Shown: in pieces, positions 1-12,195 of the stretch
Position numbering within the stretch: position 1 is the stretch's first letter
Layout: the number at the start of each line of letters is the position of its first letter
Assembly: GCA_014529385.2 (NCBI GenBank)
Contig: CM043944.1
Location: 86,953,884-87,017,883 of the forward strand
Reading direction: 5' to 3'
Source: Adiantum capillus-veneris
Taxonomy: Eukaryota; Streptophyta; Polypodiopsida; Polypodiales; Pteridaceae
Length of the DNA: 64,000 nt
Notes under the pieces: model-generated
Told to the model about the DNA's origin: nothing
The model's input: only the letters and a program-made list of their open reading frames with translations
The model's database searches: none
Position numbers and translations under genes: made by a program

Positions 1-3000
1 AGTTCGTAGGTGGTGGCAAATCGACAATGGCTTTAATCTTACTCTCATCTGTGGATATCCCGTTCTTGGACACTATATGCCCTAGAATGACTCCATGCTT
101 AACCCAAAATTGGCATTTGAAAGGGTTCAATGAGATGCGATAAAATCTGCACCTTTCAAATATTTTTCGTAGATATAACAAATGCTTCTCCCAAGAAGAA
201 TAAACACAAAGGTCGTTTAGGAAAGCTTCACAAAACTCCCTTAGAAATTCTTTAAACGCGGTGTTTATTAATCGTTGGAATGTAGCAGGGGCATTCGTTA
301 AGCCAAAAGCCATAACATGAAATGCAAACACTCCAAACTCTGTGATAAAAGCAGTTTTAGCTTGGTCCTCTAATGCAATTGTGATTTGATTGTAACCAGA
401 GTACCCATAAAAATCTATAAGCTTCCTTGCCCGCACCTCTTTCAAGCACATGTTCTGAATATGGCAAGGGATAATGATCTCTCCTAGTGGCGGCATTAAC
501 TTTCTTGAGGTCGACACACACTCTTAGTTTCCCATTCTTTTTTGGCACAATGACTATTGGAGAAACCCATTCTGAGTGCTCAATAGGGTATATGATTCCA
601 CATTGGATAAGTTTTTCAATCTCCTCTAGTACAATTTTGGCGTATTTAGGATTCATTGGATAGGGTCGTTGCTGGACGGGTTTAGCAGTGTTGATCATGG
701 GAATTGTATGTTGCACCAGAGAAGGTGGAACGCCCTTCATGTCATGATATGTCCAAGCAAAGATATCCTTGTATTCCTTGAGGAGCTCCTTAAGTACAGC
801 CTCTTCAGTTTCGGTAAGGTCTTGAGCAATAAAGACTGGTTTAGACTCCTCACCTGGTTTTGCTAATTCTATCTCTTTAACTACCGCTGGACCATCATAG
901 ACTCCATTGCTTCCATTGGTAGGTATTCGTTGGGCTTTGGCATACACAACCTTTCGCTCCCCCGTGGTATAAAATTTAAAATGTTCAGGAGCCGTATGTA
1001 AGTCAGCAGGCTCTTGTCCTGACGGAGACCTTTCTTTTAGTTTTGCCTCCTTTTGTTGTTGTGCTAACTCTCAGTTTTGACGTCTTCTTATAGTTCGACT
1101 CAATTTCGGCTCTGTAACCTCCAATTGAGCGAGGTCAATGGGTCGCGGGCTGCACCACATGACATTCTGGAGATGTTCACCCCAATTGTCTACTAGCTTT
1201 CGATGAGCATCACATGCCCCTAGATAGCTAAGCCATTCTGCAGTAGATCTTTCCTTGTTTATCCTAGCTCTCACATTTGCTCGATATCGTCGTCTCTTAT
1301 ATGACCTTTGTTTCTTGTTAAGGTTTTGATTTTGGTAAATGTTTGAACTCGACTCGCTTGATAAGTCTTCGCTTGTATCTTCTTCACTCTCATATAAATT
1401 ACCATAGATGGTCGTACTAGACCTTGAGTGTTCAGTTTCTATACTTGGCTCACTCAATGTTTCCTCAGGTTCTGAATCCATTTCTCCCTGAGATTCCGTT
1501 TTTGATGTGTATTGGCCTGAAGCCTTTGAGGAATCATCGGTTTCACTCTCAGGTAGGTGTGCCTCTTTCTTATCATCGGATGTTACATACGCTACACCTA
1601 ACATATTTACTGGTGCAATGTGTGGTATCTCCTCCCCATCTGGTGTTACCCAGGTTGTTCCTCCAGCTCCCCATGTATCTATAGTTGCCACTAGGTGTAC
1701 CCAATCGACATTGTCTGACTCAGCCATTCCGGGTAGGATATCCATATAAGGAGAGTTCTCCCCAATATCCGTGTCTTCGTTACACGTGTAACAATACTGT
1801 AATGGAGCTGAGTGAATTGTTGTGTCTGATCGATTATCAATGATGAATTTATTTCCTAGAGGATGCGTTCGACCACTTAAAAGATCAACTCGAATGACAG
1901 AGTCTTGGAACTGTAAGTAGACGTGGTTTTTGGACCAGTCATGCACCATTTTTGCTTCCCTCATGAATGGACGCCCTAAGATCATCTCAAATGACATAGG
2001 ATGCTTGGAAAAATCCATAACAATGAAATTCTGCCTTACTTTGTGTCCCAAGACCTTGATTTTGAGATCCTTAAGCATTCCAATAGGCGTAACAATAGAT
2101 CCATTAGCCATTTTTACCGCTACGCTTGTGGCTTCAAGGTGAGGTCGCCCCATAGACTCCCAACAACTCTTTGTCACCATGCTGACTCCCGCACCACCGT
2201 CAAGGACTCCCTTTACAGTTAATCCTTTAGTAGTGATTGACAGAGTAGCATTAGATTCATCACCTTCAAAGTATTGCCCCAGCTTGTTAACGGGTACTTC
2301 AATTACGGATTCATGTCCCGCTAGGTCAGATGGTGGTGCTAAATGTTCCTCATCATTCATTACCGAGTCAGGTTTGTTCATATGTGCAAACTGTGGTAAT
2401 CCGGCCTGTAATTCTCCATTGAGGAAGGCTCGAAGAGCTGAGACTAGCTCGGGGTCTTTGTATAGTTTGGACATGATGGTGGTTCTAACTTCTGAAGACA
2501 TGAAATCCATCAATTTGGCAACATTTAATGGCATCTTGTGGGACGTAAGACCCTGACAAGAGAATTGTGAAGATGGAATCTCCACTTCCTCAAGGGGGTC
2601 AGGTATTCCCTCACCAAACATTCTCTCTATTAGGAAAGGTGTGTGTCCACTTTCAGATGTCCTATCCTCACTCTCTTCTCGAATGATACTGGGTATAGCT
2701 AACGGCGTGTAGTTCTTGTGAGGTTGAACTTGTGTGAGAAACACTGTGTCTGACATTTGGATGTGTTTGGGTTCAGGTTCTAATGTTCGTTGAGTTTCTT
2801 CCACCAAACCCCTCAGTTGTTGGATTCGTTCAATTTCCACTGTTGGGTTTGGATAGGTTTCAAAATTTCTCTTGCAATCCTCATTTTTTGTCTCTCGTGG
2901 CTTATCTTGGGGGTTCGCAACTGAGTAGTTTAACTTTGAATACTCTTTTGGTATTCGTCGTAATTCCATCTCATGATCCTCCTCACTGGCTTTTTCCTTT

Positions 3001-3971
3001 GTAGTAACAGTTTTGGTCTCCGTGGTCTCTATCGAATCTGAGTCATCCTCACGGTCATTCATATACACGGGATCCTCTCCTGTCCCTATGTTAGTCTTTG
3101 AACTAGGTTTTGAGCTAGAAGCATTAAGGGATTTCTTTCTTCGTGTTTTTTTCTTTCTTGCTCGGCGAACGGATGCAGCATCTCTCTTTTCGAGGATGTA
3201 ATTTTGCTTTTGGAGCATCGAGCGTGTGAGTGCATTCACTGGTGCTATGTTTATAGTTGGTGGTGTCCCATCAACAATCTCTATTATGTTCAATGGTGTG
3301 ATTTTCGGTGCGTTTGGATTGTTAGGACACTGTGCGATCAAATGATCTATGCCACAACGATTACAAGTGAGTATTGGCATTGCCAATGCACTCCCTTGAC
3401 TTGTTTGCATTAGTGCGGCATTCTTTTGCATTCTAATGGGGCACTCAGCTACTCGATGTGGTCCACCACATTCGTAGCACTGAAGAGGTGGTCTCTTGGT
3501 AAAACTGTTAATGTTTTGGCCTCTTGCTGCTAGCGCAGTAGCTTGATATACCGGTTTGGTTTGTCCCCAATGGTCTTCCATATAGTACATGGGACACTCC
3601 TCAAGCATGTCGACTCCATAGGTGATACTAGAGTCTATGTCCTCTTCGCAATCTACATAAGTACTAGATGACTCGCAACCTATTTGGTTCATAGGTGTAA
3701 CTCTTGGATGAGGGGGTTGCGGTCCTAGCACTGGAGGTGGCAAGGGTGTGGTTTGGACCACATTTTGGGTTCTAGGGACCATGTGTTGTAATGGCAACTG
3801 TTGTTCCATGAGTGGGGTAGGCATCAATGGAGGAACTCGAGGTGAGTCTGCCCAAGCTATAGGCGGTCTATTTTCCATGATGCGCTTAAGCATTAGGCAA
3901 TCCTTCGCTTGATGGCCATACCTACCACACGCGTTACAAGTCCCGTTAAACTTTACTCTGAAAGTAAAGCA
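1..3971 (-). pseudogene. Ty3/gypsy family A, partial copy 1: gag zinc knuckles, protease, RT start (broken)
   Basis: Reads leftward on the minus strand. One frame runs from about 3970 to 1071, stops at TGA 1071-1073, and resumes in the same frame to about 425. The N-terminal part has three zinc knuckles: CNACGRYGHQAKDC near 3920 (CX2CX4HX4C) and two CX2CX3HX4C boxes (CYECGGPHRVAEC, CNRCGIDHLIAQC). A basic and acidic low-complexity stretch follows, then a retropepsin-like domain around 2290-1870 whose active-site triplet region reads LDGGAG, not the usual D-T/S-G. The RT N-terminus (WVSPIVIVPKKNGKLRVCVD, 570-500) is clear. A one-base frameshift near 425-430 moves the rest of the RT (FGLTNAPATFQ) to another frame, down to position 1. 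The 5' side ends abruptly at the foldback at 3972. The rest of pol presumably lies outside the window. This is a relic and could supply nothing intact. Confidence 0.9.
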
Positions 3972-4119
3972 TTAAAATGAATCCTTTCTTCCTAGAAGTC
4001 TATCAAAAATATAAGACATAACTGATCTTGTTTTATATTTTTGATAGACTTCTAGGAAGAAAGGCTCAGTTATGTCTTATATTTTTGATAGACTTCTAGG
4101 AAGAAAGGATTCATTTTAA
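3972..4119. repeat. Foldback: 54-bp inverted repeat with a third internal copy
   Basis: Arms 3972-4025 and 4066-4119 are perfect reverse complements (54 nt). The 40-nt loop holds a third, direct copy of about 31 nt of the right arm (core GATAGACTTCTAGGAAGAAA), so the block contains one left-arm and two right-arm copies. It sits exactly between the two family-A copies and interrupts the gag frame of copy 1 near its first zinc knuckle. It could be a rearrangement scar made by template switching, or a small foldback element. I saw no flanking direct repeat. Confidence 0.9.
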
Positions 4120-4332
4120 AACATACGGCATAGTAGTTTCCAAAGTTTGGAATATGTTATCAACGTATGAACTTGGAGAAACTTGCCAAGATGTATGTCG
4201 TTTTTCAAATCACACGAGGGCGTATATGATACATATGCTAACTCACTCGAGTAGCAAATATGGCTATGAGACAGATTTAAGCAAGTTTTAACTGACGACA
4301 ACAAGGCAACTAGGTTAGCCAATTTCAAGTTT
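4120..4332 (-). other. Non-coding tail of family-A copy 2
   Basis: Sequence downstream (minus strand) of the last pol-frame stop and before the foldback. It is AT-rich with no frame I can assign. It may be 3' untranslated DNA or the start of a lost 3' LTR. Confidence 0.4.
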
Positions 4333-7177
4333 TCATGTGCTAGATTCATGGGTAACCGGCAAAGACGAGTTAACCACCTTGGCTTGTGAATGTTGGCTAT
4401 CCTTCAACTTTGCTAGAGTTTGCAACGTAGGTGACTTTGCTTGAATGATAGGGGTAAGAGTCGGTGGTCGCGTCGTGACACTACCAGTATCCCAATCAAT
4501 AGTGCATTTGGTTGCCAACATCCACGTGCGTCCCAGGTTTACGTTGCCTTCCATAGCTCCTGCGGGCATGACTAGAAACCTCTGTACTATGCTTCCATTG
4601 TCATAGACAACAGGGGTCTGAAGAACTCCAAGAATAGCAGTTTTCTTTTTATTAATGCCCTTGACTTGCATCGTACTCGGGGATAGGGTCGGTTTTCCTA
4701 ATTGACACCAAACTCCATAGGATAACAAATTATGTTTAGCTCCCGTATCTAATAAGGCATTGTATAGTACTTTCCCATAGGGGCTATTTAGCTCAATTGG
4801 GTATCGTAGGGGTGGCTCAGATTCTAATGAGTCTTCATCTGTGTCCTCGAAAAATGCTTGCGTGATTCCCAGATTAGCCTCTCGTTGGTGTCTAAGACGT
4901 TGTTGTCGTTCTCGAACCTCAACTCTTGCTTGGATCTTTTTAAGCTCTGCTTGTTCCTTGGCAGCCTTCTTTTGATGGATGGCTTGCAACTCTTCCTGGC
5001 TTAGAGGATCATAATATCTTTTGAATTTACTCCCATTAAGGAATCCAATGGTTTCAACTCCATCTAGAGTCTCCACACGAATGGTACCTTGCGAGGTAAT
5101 TTCACACACTCGATATGGTCCCTTACCAGCGTATTTCAATTTCTTCTTTTCATTATGTACCCCCGTACATAAGAACTTTATCACCAACCTTGATGTCTTT
5201 ATCCTTTAAATGGCTATCAAACCACTTCTTTCTCCTATCCTTCTCCACTAGAGCATTTCGCACAGCTAATTGCCTTTCTTCATCTAGCCTTTCTAGGATA
5301 TATAAGCGCTCCACTAAGGGGTTACCATCCCAACCTTCTTGAGAAGCTACTCGAAGACTAGGAATGACAAACTCCCATGGCATAACTGCTTCTTGGCCAT
5401 ACACCATCTTAAACGGTGTGCAATTAATAACAACTTTATACGCAGTACGATAAGCCCATAAAGCTGATGTAAGCTTTAGGTTCCAATCAGCGCGATGAGC
5501 CTCGACTGTCTTTGTCAAAATGGAGATGAGAGTTTTGTTGGTACTCTCAGCTTGGCCATTTGCTTGGGGATAATAGGGTGTAGACTTGTGGTGAGATATC
5601 ATGAAGTTTGATGTGAGCTCTTTTATTACTTCATTTATAAAATGAGTTCCATTGTCACTCACAAGTTTAAAGGGGCATCCAAAACGTGTGATAATGTTCT
5701 CAAAGAGGAACTTAGCTGTTGTTTTTGCATCCGCCTTTCGTGTTGCTTTTGCTTAAGCCCATTTGGTTACATAGTCGGTAGCCACAATGATATATCGTGA
5801 TTGTGTGTTACGTGCAACCGGACTAATCGGTCCTACAGAGTCTAAGCCCCACTTTTCAAATGGTTGGGTTACCTTGATGGGATGTAGAGGCATCCTATCA
5901 CTTCTTTGCGGCTTCTTGAAGCGTTGGCATTCATCACATCCCTTTGCAAAAAGTGATGCATCCTTAAATAGAGTGGGTCACCAATAGCCTGACTGTAAGA
6001 TCTTTCGGGCAGTCAAGTTTCCTGAAAAGTGACCACTAGCTACACTCATGTGTGCCTCTTGTAGAATATATAAATACTCATCCTCGCGGGCACAGCGTCC
6101 AAGAACATCATCTTTTCCTCTCTTATAGAGAGTTCCAGCCAGTAAGCAATAGGGTTCGCATTCCTTTATTAATTTTCGAGCTATATCTTTTCGTAGTTCT
6201 TTGGGTGGAAAACCATTAACTAAGAAGTTACCAATCTTTTCACTCCATTCAGGCATTGTCTCAACAATGAACAAAGGAGTATCAGGCAAATCATCATCAA
6301 CCCCCGTAGGAGCTTCGCCATTAGGGATACGAGATAAATGATCCGCCATGACATGTTTCCTCCGAGGCCTCACAACAACGGTGAAGTCAAACTCAAGAAG
6401 AATTAACAACCATCGTGTAATTCGACCTATGGAACACGGCTTGTTTACCAAATATAGCAATGCTTGATGATCAACATAAAACACAAACTTGGTACCAAGA
6501 AGGTAATAGCGAAATTTCTTTACTGCGTAAATCATAGCTAGACCTTCGCGCTCTGTAGTAGTGTAGTTCATCTCGGCATCATTTAATTGGCGACTTGCAA
6601 AGCTAATAGGGTAGTCCAATTTATGTTCTCCTGGTTGAGTTAGAACACACCCAATAGAAAAATTTGATGCATCAATATGCACATGAAAAGGTACATTCCA
6701 ATCGGGTGTTCGCAAGATTGGAGCACTTGTTAGGGCCTTCTTTAATAACTCATAAGATTGATGACATTCTTCCGTCCAGTGAAACTCGATAAGAACCTTG
6801 TATAATGGACGCGCTATCTCTGCAAAGTTTAAAATAAATCTTCGATAATAACCAACATGGCCCATAAATCTTTGAACTCCTTTATAGTTCGTAGGTGGTG
6901 GCAAATCGGCAATGGCTTTAATCTTACTCTCATCTGTGGATATCCCGTTCTTGGACACTATATGCCCTAGAATGACTCCATGCTTAACCCAAAATTGGCA
7001 TTTGAAAGGGTTCAATGAGATGCGATAAAATCTGCACCTTTCAAATATTTTTCGTAGATATAACAAATGCTTCTCCCAAGAAGAATAAACACAAAGGTCG
7101 TTTAGGAAAGCTTCACAAAACTCCCTTAGAAATTCTTTAAACGTGGTGTTTATTAATTGTTGGAATGTAGCAGGGGC
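4333..7177 (-). pseudogene. Ty3/gypsy family A, copy 2 pol: RT C-end, RNase H, integrase, second retropepsin-like domain
   Basis: Minus strand. The RT palm part shows FLNDLCVYS where YxDD-VYS is expected, so the first catalytic Asp is Asn. RNase H follows with DAS, ERE and DHQAL acidic residues. The integrase has the His/Cys start (6050-5930), then D in LVSDNGTHF and E in NGQAESTNKT, then a GPY/F-like module (KGPYRV, about 5120). After the integrase, in the same frame, comes a coiled Lys/Glu/Gln-rich segment and a second retropepsin-like domain (LLDTGAKHNLLS, about 4750). Breaks: in-frame TGA at 5978-5980, TAA near 5753-5755, and a one-base frameshift at the G5 run at 5160-5164. The left 292 bases of its RT are nearly identical to window positions 1-292. 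Confidence 0.88.
6886..7177 (-). repeat. 292-bp duplicated RT segment (matches 1-292)
   Basis: Positions 6886-7177 match 1-292 at 289 of 292 bases, with an offset of 6885. Similarity ends at 292/7177. Copy 1 continues into normal RT sequence, whereas copy 2 jumps to gag proline-rich sequence. That breakpoint marks an internal deletion of gag C-terminus, protease and RT N-terminus in copy 2. Confidence 0.95.
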
Positions 7178-8610
7178 GGTGGTCCAAAGCTTACAGACGT
7201 GGCCCTAGGCATAGGGGGTGCCTGATATGGCATGTTATTATTCAATGGCATGGCTCCACTTGTATAAGAGCTGGGATAATTCCATTGTGGATTGTAAGCT
7301 CTTGGAATAATCGGAGGTGTAGGAGCTACATGAGGCTGAGGTACGACAGGTGCACATGATTGATACATACATGTAGGTATAGTTGGGGGCACTGTGCTAA
7401 CAAATGAACTCCATGGTGTACTTCTTGTCATGCTCACCATTGGGATATGCATGGTAGCCGTAGTGTCATTAAGAGAAAGATGAGCTAGATCTGGAAAGGT
7501 AAAGCTGCCACTTGTGGGCTCAGATTGTACTGAGGCTCCTGGCTAAACAACATATGGAGGATCAATGGGGCTCATTGAGGGAGTCTCCATTTGTGACAGG
7601 GTTGGTTGGTTGGCCTTTCCCGTATCCAAGAATCTAATTAGGCTTGTTGAAGGCATGTTGATCCCTGTGTTCTATCTTTCTAACTCGACAATCCTATGGA
7701 GGACATCACAGACTTTCTGTTGTTGCTCATCTATGCTAGTAGCACCCGATGTGGATTGTAGAACATCTAACCAATCCACATGATAGGTGTGTCCTGTGTA
7801 CCGATCAGTTAAAGCTTCTGCTTGTAAGTCATACTCCTAATTTTCGTTTAGGAATATCCCATCTAGGCCTGGCATGCTGGAGGTTTTCCTTGAAGTGGAA
7901 GCATTATTGCTCCCCATAGCTTGCCCCTCCATGACTGCTACCTTGGGAGCACTCGGTTGCTCGGCTGGCATGATTGTTGTCATAGGAGCCTTTGCTTTCA
8001 GGGCTCGACTTTGTTCTAGCCCTCGTAGGTTCTCAATTTCCCTCTCCCTTGTTGCTTGCATATAACGTTCGATCTCTTGCACTTTGGCAAGACTCCTACC
8101 ATCGGGTAGTAAAACCTCAGAGGGAGATAGTCCTAAGGGATCAGGAGGTGCAGTGGATGGAACATTCACATGCACACTCTCAAGAAGCATAGGGTCCATT
8201 TTAGGCAGGAATGACGAATTTACTTCCCCACTCCCTTCATTTATTTCATTAACCGCATGTTCGGAGCGAGTAGCTCTACTAAGGGTCTCTTTTAAGTGGC
8301 TAAACACGTTGGACCCGGGCCGTCGGCCCATGGCATGCATGTCTTGACTTGAACTATCAGGGTTTGGTGTAGGATACCCCTCCATGACTTCGTAGTCAGA
8401 GGAGGAATCACTAGACGCGATATGAGGATCTTGGGTCGCGCTACCTTGAGTCCCGGTCGAAGGTCCAGAACCTAGGGTGGAGGAATAATGGGTGCCCGCG
8501 TAAATGGAGGCACTACCAATATGCTCGTGCTCTAACACTCGTCCAGAGCGTAGATTCATATGACTTGGATCCCCTATAAGTGTCAGTGAGGGCCCGTGAA
8601 GGCTGCTCAC
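7178..8610 (-). pseudogene. Ty3/gypsy family A gag N-terminal half (broken)
   Basis: One minus-strand frame from about 8610 to the deletion junction at 7177/7178. It is interrupted by TAG at 7837-7839 and another TAG near 7545. An ATG at 8557-8559 begins MNLRSGR, a motif usual near the N-terminus of Athila-like plant gag proteins. The frame is open a little further upstream but only with a GTG, so I favour 8559. It holds Ser/Thr-rich sequence, a helical stretch with ERYMQATRERE, a leucine-rich coiled segment after the first stop, and a Pro-rich tail (7452-7180). No nucleocapsid knuckles remain because of the deletion. Confidence 0.75.
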
Positions 8611-9614
8611 CTAGTAATTTTGGGTGTTTTGCAACCCAAGTTTTTTCTTATTTTTTGATTTTTTGGTCCTTTTTTTCTGACCCAGCTATAGAATAGAACG
8701 TATGATAGCTCAAAACGAGCGTCTCGGTCAGAGGGACGTGCCGTGCTTTACAGCCCTCCGTTTGGTCACTTTATGCCCTCGGAATCCCTAAAACCGTCAA
8801 TTTCTAGTAGGGAACTAGGCCCGAATTAGAAAGTGTAAGGGTGCAAGTGGGAAGAGAAGGGAGGAGAGTGGAGGACTTGCCCCACATGCTCTCATTCCCT
8901 CTTGAGGGGGTAGGGTATATATATAAGAGCGAGTCTAGTATATATCATAGGACTGAGGCCTGGGCTTGGGCTTGGGCTTGGGCTTGGGGAAATGATCCCG
9001 ATCCCGATCAAAATTTTAGTGTAGCCCTCCAATCACTCACGCTTAAATATTTTCGGTATTATTTGTATTTTTTTTAATTTTTTTACTTTTTGGACGACGA
9101 TCGCGCGCGGATTTGGTGACCCTTTCTTGGCCACACACACTCTCACCTACCTAACCTCCCAGTCAACAGCTCACAGCTCACAGACAGCTCACTACCTTGT
9201 TTACTTACTAACAGTGTTGCTAACCACTAACTAATCTACTAACTAATCTGTTAACTGCCTATTGACAGTGACCTAACTGTCCACCTACTTCTTTTCTCAC
9301 TACCTTACTGTGCAAAAAACTGTGTGCAGGCAAACCTTGACAGAAATTGTGTGCAGACTGTGTACAAGCAGAAATTGCTAACTGCCTTCCTACTTATTCA
9401 TTCACTGCAAATAAGCTAACGACTACTAATTGTGCAAAGACTGTGTGCAAACAGAAAACACAACATTATGCAGAAATCACAGAATTTGCAGACAACACAG
9501 AAATTAACAATTTACAGAAAAACAACTCATTCCTCTTCCTCTTCCTTTTCTTTCCTACTACAAACAACTCATAGGAGAAGCACAAAGTGCCTCTTGGGTT
9601 TAGTGCAGAGCGTT
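8611..9614 (-). other. 5' untranslated leader of family-A element
   Basis: Lies between the primer site and gag on the minus strand. No long frame. It contains a hexamer-like run of GGGCTT at 8959-8985, AT-rich stretches, and many short degenerate repeats around CTAACTAAT and GTGTGCA (9180-9480). Nothing else is recognised. Confidence 0.5.
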
Positions 9615-9632
9615 TCCCCAGCAACGGCGCCA
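9615..9632 (-). other. Primer binding site, tRNA-Asp type
   Basis: The minus strand reads TGGCGCCGTTGCTGGGGA. It matches the 3' end of plant tRNA-Asp with one mismatch, from my knowledge of that tRNA. It starts four bases inside the CA end of the LTR, as expected for a gypsy-type element. Confidence 0.8.
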
Positions 9633-9636
9633 AAAA

Positions 9637-9879
9637 TGTGCGCTCCTTGCCGCACTGTCGAAGTAAGGAACTTGCCGATACACCGTGTGCGAACCACAAA
9701 TGGCTCCAAGCACACAACAAGACTAATCTAGCAAGCTCAAAAGAGGGCAATGGTGTGTCATTCACCGCTCTATACTCTTGCCGTGGAGGATTCCTCGCCG
9801 CGATGAAGAAGAAGCTACAGTCGTGCCGTGCTCAACCGCTTCTCCGCCGTCGTGCCTTCGTAATGCTCGATCGCGCACA

Positions 9880-9936
<57 letters not shown>

Positions 9937-10248
9937 ACACACACACACGAGGAGGTGAAGAAGAAGATGGAGATGGAGATGGAGCAAGAGCACTCTTCTA
10001 TTGCACAAATGAGAGAATCCGTGAATTTTAGGTTCAGTTGGTTTTTATATGAGCTCATCCCATTCACACTTGGGCGCCCATGCTTAGCCAACTAATCCCT
10101 TTAATGTCCCAGTTAGAGTGCGCCTCTCATCGGCGATCACTCTTACCCTTTTCCTATTGGTTCGACAAGCCCGGTACCTGACTCTACCAAATACATAATA
10201 CACGTCCGTCGTAGGTGATGGGGTGTCCGTGAGCCGTGAGGGTTAACA
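9637..10248 (-). repeat. 5' LTR of family-A element (inferred limits)
   Basis: The inner border is set by the primer site: on the plus strand the LTR begins TGTGCGC at 9637. The outer border is a TG...CA guess at GGTTAACA (10248), giving about 612 bp. No second LTR is in the window to confirm it. It contains a (CT)n-(CA)n microsatellite at about 9887-9948. Confidence 0.5.
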
Positions 10249-11737
10249 TTATTTATATGAAATCAATCGTAAGAAATGGTTGTTTTGAAAAAAATGCACC
10301 AATCCATCAACTTTTGAGGTTTGTTGTGATTAAGACATGATAAATTTTACATATTTTTCATTTTTGCCTTATGTAGTAGTTTTTGAACTATAAGCTCATG
10401 AAAGATTTTTCAAAATGAGTGATCTAGTATGGTTTTGGATTTCTTTTTTCAAAACCTTGAAAGAAACTTTTATGTCCCGTTAGGTTACCAGATTAATGTT
10501 AAGATCAATCTTTATCAAAATAGATGTTTTAGTGGTTCACCAAGTCTAAGATGGGATACTTATTCTAGATTGATACCAAATTTAATGCAGAATAGTCAAT
10601 AAAAAAGGTAAAGGTAATCTTAAAAAAAAGTTTCGATCTTTGTTTTGGTTAAAAGGTAAAGAGTACTCTTGAAAAACACTAGGTCAAATATAGCCTTGAT
10701 AGAGGAGTTGAGTATGTTTCTCTTTGAATTTCCTAGCTTCAAGTATAGACATCTTGTATGATCTTTGATTAATTATTGACCTCTTCACACTTTTGTGGGA
10801 GCTTTGTAAGCTCTTTCAAAAACGTTTTATCAAAATCAATAAGCCACTTCGAGGGTTGTTTATAGTATACTTTATGAATTATATCCTTTTAATAAATTAA
10901 TTAAAGTTGACAAGGTAAGGCTGAGGTTGACCTTGCTTTTCAAAAGTAGAGACTCTATAATTATGCTTATGTACAAAAGCTAATGTTTTTTTTCCGTGAT
11001 GCAAGTGTGTGTCTTTTACTTTGAGTTACTCCATCCTTAAGATTTCATCATAGACTCCCTTACACAATATCCTAAAACACACCGAGGTTACTTGTCCATG
11101 TAAATTAACATTCAGTTATTTAATTGAATTTAATGATTTAATTTTTCTACATGTAGCTAACACTGTAATAAGGCCATTATGAAGGCAAATAAAGGGCACT
11201 TTGGAGAAATAAAAAGTGCGTATACATTTGAAATCAATCAATATTGTAAAATGTTTATATTTTGATGGAAATGTGGAAACTTATTCATTGTCTCCTTGAC
11301 GTGCATGAACATATGCATTTCCTTATCCTCTTGAATCTTGAGCTAGGTTGGATCAAGCTATGTTTCGTGGGTGTTGACTTCCTCCTTAATGAGGTGGTCT
11401 ATTGTTGTGGAGCAGTCGACTTCTCTTAAATATTTATTTTAAGATCTAAAATTTCCTAGGATCTTTGATTATGGAAAGCTCTTTATTACATTGCACCAAG
11501 TTTATGTTCTTTTAGGAGAACTATAGCTTACACTTTTTAGCCTCCTTTAACCTTTTAAATCCATAATTTTGTGGATCATTAAATGCACAATCTTGTGACA
11601 CATTGTCAGGGTCCGTACAATTGAAGCAATATTCGTTTTTGTTAGCTTTCATACATAACATGATCTCAATGTTCCAAGAATTTGGGGATTTATGCTCAGC
11701 CTCTAGTCTAGATATTTTGAACATACATACAGATACA
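10249..11737. other. AT-rich intergenic DNA, no gene seen
   Basis: No frame with coding character on either strand and no element I can name. Runs of A and T and short direct repeats only. Confidence 0.6.
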
Positions 11738-12195
11738 ACTAAATTGGTGAAGCTTGCAAATTTATGTCCTATTAGTATGTTTATTGAGCTTCTTCGCACC
11801 TGTCATGTATTCTTGGTCAAGAATGGTATGTGAAAGAGGTGGATGAAAAATGCTACGAGATTCACTTAGACACTCTAGTTGTCAAGTATACGATTGTCAC
11901 TCAATCGCTTATCATCTCATTTTGGTAAACATGTTCTCACTTTGTTGAAAGTTGCTATGTGTATATTGACCAAGAGTCAACATGTTTGGAGAATAACATT
12001 GTCATAGATGTGAAAGTAGTGGATAAAGAACTTAACATGACAATGATAACAATAAGGGAGAAATTCAACCTGATTCAAATCCAATGTGACATAGTGAAGG
12101 AGACTACAGACAACAAGACCTCAATTTTATCTCTTGCTAAGCGGATGCAAAGTAATGCAACAAAGAAATTTGATGTATTTAATGGAATCATTTGA
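11738..12195 (+). pseudogene. Decayed paralogue of the 404-aa gene at 37831-39224
   Basis: Translating the plus strand gives TTKLVKLANLCPISMFIELL, then DTLVVKYTIVTQSLIISFW, then IDVKVVDKELNMTMITIRE. These line up in order with TKLVRIENFCPVALFIELF, DTLVVKYMIASQSLLLSFW and VDVEVIDKEHGLLLVVTIRE of gene 1. Stop codons (TGA in GGTATGTGA, TAA in TTTTGGTAA), a lost segment of about 45 bp and frame changes mean it is dead. The neighbours of gene 1 (protease, transposase) are not visible around it. It may be a remnant of another copy of the large transposon or a decayed host ancestor. Confidence 0.8.

Noticed and set aside
4116-4349. A 77-codon minus-strand frame
   Set aside because: It spans the foldback edge and has no motif; chance frame.
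9347-10095. Several plus-strand frames of 75-123 codons
   Set aside because: They lie in the leader and LTR of the minus-strand gypsy element and cross a CT/CA microsatellite; no motifs.
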